Both the position numbers and the translations under genes were made by a program. This document shows, one piece after another, positions 54,824 to 64,000 of a stretch of DNA of 64,000 nt (its first letter is position 1; the number at the start of each line of letters is the position of its first letter). The stretch spans positions 4,960,001 to 5,024,000 of the forward strand of contig NC_079882.1 of NCBI RefSeq assembly GCF_029227915.1, given 5' to 3'. The notes beneath the pieces are model-generated. The model worked only from the letters and a program-made list of their open reading frames with translations. It did no database searches and had not been told where the DNA came from. This DNA comes from Hydractinia symbiolongicarpus. Lineage: Eukaryota > Cnidaria > Hydrozoa > Anthoathecata > Hydractiniidae.

Positions 54824-57800
54824 ATGGCAACTTCGAAGTTGGTATGTCTTGTTACTGGTGGAGCTTCTGGATTGGGAAGAGCAACAGCTGCTCGATTGGC
54901 GAAAAGAGGTGCAAGTGTAATTATAGCTGACCTACCCTCAAGTGATGGAGAAGCAGTTTCAAAAGATATGGGAAGTAACGTCATGTTTCATCCTACCGAT
55001 GTAAGTATGATTCTTAAAGGGGAAAAAACATTCATGAAAGTAGACATAATTTAAATATAAGATCAAGTTTGTTAATTTGACGTGTTTTAAAATTTAGTTT
55101 TGCAAAAATAAATAAGAGGTTTAATTTTGGTACTAGTTTTATTTAAAAAGTGTGTAAAAAATAATAAGCACAAATTTTCATTCTATAGCATTTATCAGTC
55201 TATGAAACATCAATTGCTGAAAAAAGCTTTCTCTCAAAATCTACATTTCAAAGAGAGGCGACATATGCACATATATAAACTAAAGTTAATTTCACCTTTT
55301 TGTAATTTTTTTACAAAAACAGCTGTTTATGACAGCTTGCAAATTATTGATTTGTTTTTAAATAATACACAAAACAAAAAATTAAAAAGGGCACTTGTTT
55401 GCACGGTTCTTTTAGTAAACTAAACGGGGTGGGATTATGTAGTCATATCTCCTTTAAACACGATTTCATGACTTCTTTCAAAAATTATATTATTTCTTAC
55501 GCATCATGCAAGTATTCTATAACTTACGGTGTTTAAGAAAACGTCGTTTTCTTTCATTTTTTCATATATGCTATAAACATTCTTTTCAATCTGGATAATT
55601 TGAGGTGGTTGTTGATTTTTAAATTTTTTTTGGTTGGGGAATTTCTAATTCGAAATGAGTGGTACACCACCACCACAACCTTCATTACATCAAGACTAAA
55701 AGTATTCGATTACGTGATAGATTCTTCATATGAATCATTTCAGTAATCATCGCTATAAATATCATATTTCATATTATATTCCACTTGAACTTCAGGTGAC
55801 CAGTGCAGCTGATGTTCGACTGGGAGTTCAGCTGGGAAAAGAGAGGTTTGGGAATGTGAACGTACTTGTTAATTGCGCTGGAATAGGTCTTGCTAAAAAA
55901 ACACTAGACAACAATGGAGAAGCTCACGGGATTGAAGACTTTGCTCGTGTAATTCAGGTAAAGATTTTGTTTATAGATGTAAAACTGAACACTTTTCCTA
56001 TGTTGAAATGAGCAATGCGCTTAAAAACATGTGTATTCTTTTACACCAAAAATCTGCATCATAAAATCAATTCTAAGTTGTTAAAACTTATAAATTTTTG
56101 CCATTACTGAAAAAAGTTATTACTAAAAATTTGATGTAAATTTCGCGTCATTTTACACATTTTCCATAACCTGTCATTAGAGAAGATTAGTGATCTGAAA
56201 AAAACAAACACGCATCTTCGTCTGTAATATGTTCGATGTTTACACGCAAAGTTAAACAATCGAGTTTCGCTTGATTTTTTTGTTACGTTTCCTATACCGT
56301 CCACGTGCAGGTTAACCTGATTGGTTCATTTAATTCAATTCGAATTTTGTCGGAAGAAATGGCTAAGAACACTCCAACGGACGGTGGTGAGCGTGGTGTT
56401 ATCATCAATACAGCCAGCGTTGCAGCTTTCGATGGACAAAGAGGTCAGGCTGCTTACTCTGCATCAAAAGGTGGAATCGTCGGCATGACGCTGCCTATAG
56501 CGAGAGATTTAGCTAGATATGGTATTAGAGTCAACACTATTGCACCAGGTTTGTGGAGAAATTTTCACTTTTTTGCAGTGGAAACTCTGATTCGAGAACT
56601 AATTATAATACTGTATGTTCTTTTCTGTGAGGTACGGTTTGTTTGATTCCAATAAGCTATGAAACATCGTAGCTTATTGAAATCAATTTAGCTTTAACAT
56701 ACTTTTAATTTCGATTTGTGCAGTATGAATCCACAAGGAAATGTCTAGTTGGAAAAACGGTTCCAAAGTTTTGTTGGGGTTTCCGGCCAAATACCCAAAA
56801 CCAGATTAGGGCACAAAAAACGGGATGTTTGTAACAAAATGATTTTGAAGCAGTTTTAACTAAATACAATGAAACGAAACATGTAAACACAAAATGTGAT
56901 TGATAGAAACGAGCAAAAACGGCAAGCCTGTTGAAAAAATAAAAACAGAAGCCACATGAATGAAACTCATCAGCTTGCCAGAAAAATTGCTAAATGCCTT
57001 GATAATTTGTTTGTTAAGAACAACTCGAATTTTGAATTTTAAACATTTAAATTTGAATTTGAAAATAAGTAAAAGACGCTTGATGTTGATGCAACCCTCA
57101 CTACACCTCAGAGTTTGAGAGGAAAACTTTTTTACATGCTGAACTAAAATATATATACTACAAAAAATGATCGCGTTGAGACATGACACACAATAAACTG
57201 TACAACAATTAAGAATACATTTGGGAGAGTGATTACAAATGAACACATTGATGGAGAACAGACAAAATGAACAAGTGACACATTGAATGAGAATGAAGAC
57301 ATAAACATCGTGTAATACTTAACAAACATAAAAAACACAAGTTCTTCAATATTTTACTTTTCAAATACTAACGCAACAAGTTTAGTGAAATTCCCTGTTG
57401 CGAATTTTCGCGTATTGATTATAAATTATATTGTCAATGAGGAAAGTTCAGTAGTTAATTCCATCGACGAAGTAAAGTTACTACATTTCGCTGACAATAA
57501 ATTTCGCGGGTGTATTTGAGCTTTTCATGAAAATACTGCGTAAGAAAGAGAAAATATATATTTGCGGGAATGCACTTTTGTGTGTTTCGACTTTCACAAT
57601 TAAAATTTGATGCGGGATTATTCCTTTATATTTTTACCACCAAGCTTCTGAAAAGGATTGCAGAAAAAGATTTTGTGTGTTTAAGTGATCGAGCGATTAC
57701 AGTTTCAGAGTGACAAAATTATGCATACTGAAATGAAAGAAAAAAGTTTTTTGGGAATAAACTTTCGCGCTTTAAAGTTAATTTTAGGGAAGAAACTTCG

Positions 57801-58286
57801 CGAGAATCGAGGTAAAATATACAGCGTAACATATTTCTTTATTAACAAAATTCTACGAATTAAATAAATAAATATTTCCAGATCCCTTGATTAGGACACT
57901 TGCCGGCTGTTTATTTAGGAATAATATGTTAAGAATTAGCGAATTCAACCTTTTTTACAGAGAATTCATTTCGGGATAGGCATCTACCAAGTAAACCATC
58001 AACAGTTTTTTTCTCTTTGCAAAATTTCCTTGGAAAACAGGTGTATGAAACAAATAAATATCCTCTAGCTTACAAGCCTGCTATCTTTTCTTTAGGTTTA
58101 TTCATGACGCCATTGTTAGCTGGTCTTCCTGAAAAGGTGCAAGTCGCATTAGCGAAAACTGTTCCGTTTCCACAGAGATTGGGTGCACCAGATGAATATG
58201 CTCAATTAGTGGAGTCAATCATTGACAACCCCATGCTCAACGCAGAAACAATCCGCTTGGATGGAGCCCTGAGAATGCAACCTTAA
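54824..58286 (+). CDS. HSD17B10: 3-hydroxyacyl-CoA dehydrogenase type 2 (HSD17B10)
   Basis: This short-chain dehydrogenase oxidises 2-methyl-3-hydroxybutyryl-CoA and other hydroxyacyl-CoAs with NAD in mitochondria. In vertebrates it is also a subunit of mitochondrial RNase P. Exons 54824-55000, 55796-55957, 56311-56548 and 58096-58286 are GT-AG bounded with phases 0, 0, 1 and sum to 255 residues (human 261). The NAD-binding TGGASGLGR is at about 12-20, NCAG in exon 2, and the catalytic set in [20 protein letters not shown] followed by K gives Ser, Tyr-x-x-x-Lys. VNTIAPG ends exon 3, and exon 4 carries [14 protein letters not shown] and the family C-terminus ([13 protein letters not shown]). 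No strong presequence is visible, as in the human protein. Intron 3 holds a TTCGCG-rich repeat. A polyadenylation signal AATAAA is at 58385-58390. Confidence 0.95.
57380..57815. repeat. TTCGCG-rich repeat in HSD17B10 intron 3
   Basis: GAATTTTCGCG, ATTTCGCTG, AATTTCGCGGG, AACTTTCGCGC and AACTTCGCGAG are scattered over 430 bases of otherwise AT-rich sequence. The same style appears at 5.56-5.76, 22.14-22.45 and 59.1-59.46 kb. It is probably an eroded repeat family, but no ends were found. Confidence 0.45.
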
Positions 58287-58384
58287 AATGTGATGCGATA
58301 GTGTTTTTAATCCATTTTTTAAATAGAATAGATAGATAAATAGATATGTCGTTATGTTTCGGATTGTTTGAAACTTACGCGAAG

Positions 58385-58390
58385 AATAAA
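58385..58390 (+). promoter_or_regulatory. HSD17B10 polyadenylation signal
   Basis: AATAAA about 100 bases after the stop codon. Confidence 0.6.
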
Positions 58391-59807
58391 GAAGTAAAAA
58401 ATTTTTTTACTGGCTTTAATTTCCCGATTTGAATTCCAAAAACATTTTATAGCAGAAGTTAGTCCCGCAAAAAATCCTGACAAAATTTATATAAACTTTA
58501 ATGTAATGATGGGATAGTTTTATGTTAAATACGACCAGTTATTTTTTACCTGTAATTTAGTTGATTTTATGCTAGAGTAATTCACGGTTAAGAAAAATAC
58601 GCCACGTTTTCGTACAATAGCGTTTTAGAATATAGCTACAATTCTGGTAGAATATATTAAAACAAGGCGGAAAATATTGAAGTTACCGCCCCACAAATAC
58701 ATATATAAGCTATATATCTGAATCACACGTTTTAAACTTCCCACAGTTCCTTCATCAATGCTCTAACTCTATGGTTCACATTTGGGGTGCAGGCGTTCCA
58801 AAAAGTGCGAGTAGCAGATCTAAACACAATAACTATATATGGTACCAAATCTGTATGTGGGAAACTTTTCTATCGTTCCAGCTCTTTGTCCTAATATTCA
58901 ATTGGTACTACCTTCGTGTAAGTCAACAAAGTCCAACCTCCTTTATCTTTTTTTTTGTACTTGTACTTGCGATCGTCTCGGTGTACAAAGAGGAGGCTGA
59001 CTTAAGTCTTATGTAAAAAGCAGATTTGTAGGCCTTTAAATTTCCATGACTTTTTTCAGAGTTTTCTTGTGTGATCGAGTACTTAATACCTAGGTGCAAA
59101 TTTTCGCGATTTCAAAAATTTTATTAATGTAATTGAGAAAAAATAAAGTTAAAGTGGAGAACGCACATAAAAAGAATAATTTCACTGTTTTCGAAAAAGA
59201 AAGTGTTTTTTTGCGCTTTTAATTTTCCAAAAAATGATTCGATAAAAAGTCTGTTTTGAGTATGTTCGTGGGTCGCATAGAAGTAAATCATAACTTTTAA
59301 GTTTTAGACCTGAACAATAAAGCTGTTTCTTAAAACTTTTTGATAAAAAGGGTACGTTCCAAAGGTAAGAAATACTTCGCGGGACAAAATTTTAAAGTTA
59401 AAAATGCTAAATTTTTCAAATCGCGAAAGTTTCAACATTTTCAAAAACGCGAAACTCTCTTCCCTTAAGGTTAAAAAGGGTCAAAATGATTTATTAGGCG
59501 CATTTTTGACAAGCGAATTTGAAAAGATGTTTGGTGTTTTTGCAAGTACTTAAAGTTTTAGAAACCAATTGATATTTACGATAGAAAAAAAGGCGCCCCT
59601 GCGCCGATCGTATTTTGTATACAATACATTTTCGTAAAAATTCGCAAAATAATGAGTTATTTATACGACGACAGACGGATATAAGTTTTGAAGTTGTTAG
59701 AAGCCTATTTTGCATTCTTTTGTGGCGCAATTTTGTTTTCCACACTATTTTCTTCAATCAGTGGGTACTATAGGGAAATCTTGACGTCATACAAAGTTTG
59801 GTCGTGC

Positions 59808-59924
59808 ATGCTAACTCCAAACTTGTTCCCAGGGCATTTTGCCTTGTTCATAAGTTGATTGTTGGCCACATCGTAATAACGGCTCAGGGGCCACATGACC
59901 CTGGGGACGAGGTTATGCTAACTC
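59808..59924. mobile_element. 97-bp MITE with 10-bp target duplication
   Basis: The ends CAAACTTGTTCCCAGGG (from 59818) and CCCTGGGGACGAGGTT (to 59914) are imperfect inverted repeats. ATGCTAACTC flanks both sides directly (59808-59817 and 59915-59924). The duplication is not low-complexity, so the insertion call is solid. Length and ends match the small AACCTCG repeats elsewhere in the window. Confidence 0.8.
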
Positions 59925-61581
59925 TACTTTCCTGTTGTACTTGTTCTAATTTTTGCGAATTTACTGTAATTGACCAAAATATGCTCTATTTATATGACGC
60001 GCCAAAAACGCGTAAAAGATAAAAAGAACAAATATATATAGTTTCATTTTTCTTTCGGAAAAAATGTGTTGCATTCGATTTCTTCAATTAAATTTGTTGC
60101 ACATAACTTATGAAGTAACGGTGGTTGTTCTTCATATGGGCGCTTATTAAATTTTCCACACGGGCGCTTAATCAAGGGGGGTGCCAAAAAGTGCTGGGTT
60201 CTTATTGAACTTTGAGGAAATTACCTGGGCTCTTATTCGAGCAAAAAAATGCTGCGCCTAAACGAATTATTACGGTTATGATGGTTTAAATTGTAATAAG
60301 CTACCTTTTGTGTAAATTTTTACTAGGTCAAGTAATTTTCTTTGGGGGGAAAGAACTTTAACACTGATCTATTTTTTTAAATCGTTTGAGCCTACAGTCA
60401 AGTTTGTCTACAACAAGTATGCGCCCCATGTTGTACTATATTGCAAACATCTGGAATGAATGAGTGCGCGAGGCGCTCTTTTAATTTAGGGAATTTATAT
60501 ACATGTAGGCTCTTTCAAGGGTGCACTTATCAAATATACTGAAAGAGATAGAAGTATAATTCTAACAAATTTTAACGCATCTCTTAAGCTCCCGTTTTTG
60601 GTTTTTATTTTAATCTTATAGCAAACACTTCAACGTCGAAATTTCAAGTTTGTCTGAACAAAGTTGCTTCTTTTACAAAACTAAAAATTGAAATTAATTA
60701 AGTTGTATTATTTTGCTTTTTATTGAATAATAAGCAGTACTGTATCAAATGTTGAACAGGAAGCTTCCTGTTCAACCTTATCCCCTTAGGTCTTTTTCGC
60801 CTATGATATTCCGACAGGACGACTTCGAGAATATCACCGACGTAGAAAATCCCTGGGGATGAAGTCGCATCCTGTTTTCTTTAAAAAATGGCGCTTATTT
60901 GCTCATTTAATATTTCTTTCTAGCGATGGCACTTATTTAAGCAATGTACAGCAACAACAATCTGTTAACGAAACAGCGTCGCCGAATGCTAACTTATACT
61001 GTTTTTTAAATGCTTGTCTGCTTATAAAGAAACATTAACAATTTTTAGATTCATACAACTTCTGAAAACCTTGGTAACTGATATAAATTGTTTAACATCG
61101 CTGCACATAACAATGCATATGAATAACACAGCTATGCAACGTGGAGTCATCAAAAGAACCGAAATATTTTTCTAACCAAAACCTCATTGAGGTGTGAGCT
61201 GATTTTGAAATTCTTCAGTATTATTGATTGCCACAGTTTTTATAAAATACAAGAAGCAAGAATATTTAGGTCTGATACTCAACGATATAAATCTAATTCT
61301 GTTTTTGCTATAAAAATCGCCCGAAACGTTCATTTCGTTTTAGACTTTGGAGAGGGGCGTTCGTTCAAGGGAGGGGCGCTTGTTCGGGGAGGTGCTGATT
61401 AAATATATATCGAAAAGACAGTAATTCTAATCATTTAAGTGAATTAAAATATCCATTAAAACTTCGTCCAGCCGACTCTTTATTAACGCTAAATTCTTAC
61501 CCAGTCCTCCTCCTTGGCCTAGGGTTTGTAAGAGCTCATCGAATAAAGATGGTAACCGCCAGAACCCTCTTGTTGTAAGAC

Positions 61582-61624
61582 CTTCGCATACATTCTACAA
61601 CCCGAATGTAGAATGTATGCGAAG
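61582..61624. repeat. Perfect 18-bp hairpin, 7-nt loop
   Basis: CTTCGCATACATTCTACA, loop ACCCGAA, TGTAGAATGTATGCGAAG, with no mismatch in the arms. Confidence 0.95.
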
Positions 61625-62233
61625 ATAACAAACAGCCTGTTTATAATCATGTTCGTTTAAAGCGAGGCGTTTTAAAATGAGGGTGTATCGGAGACCGGGC
61701 ATTATCAATATAAGGTTGAAAATTCTATATTTGTCAGTCCAGGGCAGATTTTTTTTTCAGCATCGTTTCCAAAGGCTTTAAAATATAGCTTTCCAAAAAT
61801 TCGTAAAAACATTCAATTTTCAATAACTAAGAATCATGTAACATGGTTACGCAAAACATCACTTGTATATAGCCTTCATATTTTTGAAATTAAAAGTTAA
61901 ATAAAATCTTTCTAGCCATGTTCTGTTTAGAGTGTAGCAAAGTATAACTGCGTCTATTTATTAGGTTTAATCAGAGAAGTAATTTCTGCAAAGAATATAG
62001 CAAAAATTTATACCCTTTGTGATGGTGATGATGACGATGAGTCACGGTGGGTCGAAATACTGTCTGTACTTTGTAGAATGAAAATATCCAAATCTGTTCT
62101 CGAAATGATATGTTAGGTCTGTTGTTTAATGCGTGCCAAACTAAACTTCTGACTTCGATTTAGTGGCTTACACGAAGGTTTGAGTGGTTAGGTTTAAAAA
62201 TTTATCAGTACTTTACTTCTTAACGAAATTACG

Positions 62234-62269
62234 ATGGCGGAGAGCATTGTACATACAAGAGCAATAGAG
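62234..62269 (+). CDS. Candidate first coding exon of a right-hand gene
   Basis: An ATG in ACGATGGCGGAGAGC, the same YY1-type start context as at 9149, opens 12 codons (MAESIVHTRAIE) that end at GAG|GTAGGA, a good donor in phase 0. The gene would run off the right edge of the window. No family can be told from 12 residues. Confidence 0.3.
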
Positions 62270-62434
62270 GTAGGAGAGTGAGACCAATTCGACGGGTTTG
62301 GGTGTCTGCATTAAGTTTGAGCGAGAAGCTAGGTTGTACTAACCACATTTACCCGTGGTTGTAAAACGTTATTAAATATATACCGAAGATAAACACGCAA
62401 AATTAAACTACCACATTAGCTTCCCAAGTCCTTC

Positions 62435-62515
62435 AAAAATGACGGATTGAGTGGAACTTGAACCCACGACCTCTCATTTACCGAGAGATTGTAAATGTAT
62501 CCGTATGTTTTGTCT
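62435..62515 (-). repeat. tRNA-like fragment
   Basis: On minus, ATCTCTC-GGTAAAT-GAGAGGT forms a 7-bp arm with a 7-nt loop. It is followed by GTGGGTTCAAGTTCCAC, a good T arm with a B-box-like GGTTCAAGTTC. The D arm and the 5' acceptor strand are not recognisable. It is a tRNA pseudogene or SINE piece. Confidence 0.4.
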
Positions 62516-62781
62516 GGAAACTTTTCCCTCTTGCATGCACTTTCACTATGCGGATGTCCACTAATTATTTTACAGTCTCTTTAATCTTTAAAAAAGGAAA
62601 AAATAAAACTGTGTCGGATGTGTAAGTATTTTAAAAGCCTCAATATTTTTAAATTTGTGCCGTTATCTTCCTCCGGGGTTAAACGCTCTAACTAATTAAG
62701 TTCTATTGATAAATCGCAGCCTATAATGAACAATAACAGTGCCATCTTATGCAACGACTGTTTCAAAATTGTCTTCTGCAG

Positions 62782-62870
62782 GAATTGTGGGAAGGTTACG
62801 TAAACGAGATGATTTCGTCTCCGGACTTTTTCGCAACTTAACACCATCCAATATGAGAAAAAAAGTGAAC
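62782..62870 (+). CDS. Possible internal exon, unrecognised
   Basis: An 89-bp open block is bordered by CTTCTGCAG and GTATTTTT. One frame reads VGRLRKRDDFVSGLFRNLTP, with protein-like composition. That frame is phase 2, which does not fit the phase-0 donor of the candidate exon at 62269, so an extra exon would be needed. Weak support. Confidence 0.22.
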
Positions 62871-64000
62871 AGGTATTTTTTGACAGTCAAGGTGTATTTT
62901 TATCATCCGTGGTTGCATATACTTAGAATGTACAGTTTCTAAAAGTAGATATCTTGTGACGTAACTGGACAATCAGTGTCGATAATTAATTCAGACACGC
63001 CCACACGAGAAAACCCACCTCCATTTTAACACTTCAGTTTAAAAAACCAAAGCCGATATACTCCATGCAAATATCCATAGGAAACATTATGAAAGAAACG
63101 ACCACGTGTAAACAGGACGTTACATATTTCTTACGGGAGGTGCCGAGGGTGGGAATAGTAAATTATGCAGTTGTGCAGTTGTTTTGACATCATGCGCGTA
63201 AAATAACGAAATAGTAAACCAACATTTAACTGGTTTTCCATTTGCTTTGTAAACAGGCTTTGAATTAAAAGCAAAAATATTAACTCGTTTTAAATTTTTA
63301 TTAAATAAAATGTAAGGTAAATACTGCGTCGTTTCCAATGCCTCGTTCAGAGAGCCGCCTACAAACACCTTTTGATAATTATGAATGCACAGATCCGCGT
63401 GTCTTATTAAGAAGAAAGAAATCACGAAATTAAAAATTGAAAAAACAAACAAAAAAAACACAACTAGTGAATATGATGACACTTTTTATGTCATATCAGA
63501 ACTTTTTTAATGATGGCCGTACCTTATAAGCGCATGAATTACGTTATAAAATTCTCAAAAGAGATCCCTGCTTTCGCAACACAAAAATTGGATAACATTC
63601 ATAGCCTGCATGCTTATCAAGGTCATAACAACGAGTTGTTAATTCAACTTAACGACATTGATCAAAAAAGCCTTAATGTAATTGGTAATAGATTTTTCTT
63701 TTAAGTTCTTTTTACACTTGATTTTTTATTTACCACAACACGTCCGTCATTCAAGTTATTGTTGTTGACAAATATTGTATGTTTTCTACGAAGTGACCTT
63801 TAGTTCCATAAAAGTTCAAAGTAGCATTCACATTTTTTAACAACCACACATCCTATGTAATAGCTACCAGTTATGCAATTAATCCCCAACCTCAGCAAAA
63901 CTTATTTTACTGCGACGAAACGTAATATGAATTTATAATGCGACATAGGTCTTCTCAAATAGGACTCAAATGAGCACGCAAATTAGACAAAGTACTCACT
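62871..64000. other. Right edge, only weak ORFs
   Basis: A plus ORF at 63510-63704 (FSKEIPAFATQKLDNIHSLH) could be an exon ending at a GTAATAG donor, but nothing confirms it. A 120-codon minus ORF at 63120-63482 has AT-driven, low-complexity composition. No domain was recognised in either. Confidence 0.35.

Larger units (their letters stand above)
58391..62233. other. Gene-poor region rich in small repeats
   Basis: It contains an imperfect TTTCGCGATTT...AAATCGCGAAA inverted pair spanning about 59103-59430, the MITE at 59818-59914, GGGCGCTTATT-type repeat pieces at about 60138-60260 and 61355-61390, and a perfect hairpin at 61582-61624. No gene is supported. Confidence 0.5.

Noticed and set aside
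63120-63482. 120-codon minus ORF
   Set aside because: Phe/Ile/Val-rich run driven by T-rich sequence, with no recognisable domain.

Overview
The window looks like nuclear DNA from an animal, most likely a cnidarian and plausibly a hydrozoan. It is AT-rich, its genes are split by GT-AG introns, and it is crowded with decayed transposons. The cnidarian call rests on the intronless DEG/ENaC channel, the style of the LINE and Penelope-like relics, and a set of virus-like proteins that I recall as common unannotated proteins in cnidarian genomes. I could run no database search, so the organism is inferred.

Five host genes can be reconstructed. (1) WBP4, a spliceosomal WW and matrin zinc-finger protein, lies on + at about 13.65-20.25 kb; its first exon is not identified. 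(2) An intronless DEG/ENaC channel subunit follows on + at 20.8-22.1 kb. (3) Cytosolic aconitase/IRP1 (ACO1) lies on - at 24.8-37.9 kb. Its 20 coding exons are all phase-consistent and sum to 895 residues. (4) A 6-phosphogluconolactonase-type seven-bladed propeller protein lies on + at 52.4-53.6 kb. (5) HSD17B10 lies on + at 54.8-58.3 kb, with four coding exons and 255 residues. Candidate first exons of unrecognised genes lie at 9.0-9.15 kb (-) and 62.2 kb (+).

The rest is mostly mobile-element debris. There is an APE-type LINE with a PHD finger at 0.8-3.35 kb, an eroded relative just downstream, and another copy in ACO1 intron 1 at 34.9-36.3 kb. There is a Copia relic in a WBP4 intron, a Penelope-like 3' end in WBP4 intron 1, and a Jockey/CR1-like LINE at 48.6-50 kb. 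Several elements have terminal inverted repeats, some with clear target-site duplications: 5.1-5.87, 10.15-11.06 (with a second element nested inside), 44.76-46.73 (with a remnant of an integrase-type transposase) and 59.82-59.91 kb.

The least ordinary region is 39.1-42.6 kb. It is visibly more GC-rich than its surroundings and densely packed with short intronless ORFs on both strands. These include a cysteine-rich micro-ORF, membrane and coiled-coil proteins and a 289-residue protein, and they carry several frameshifts. It looks like a degraded copy of a virus-derived or virus-like selfish element. No polymerase, integrase or ATPase is visible in it, so its class is open.
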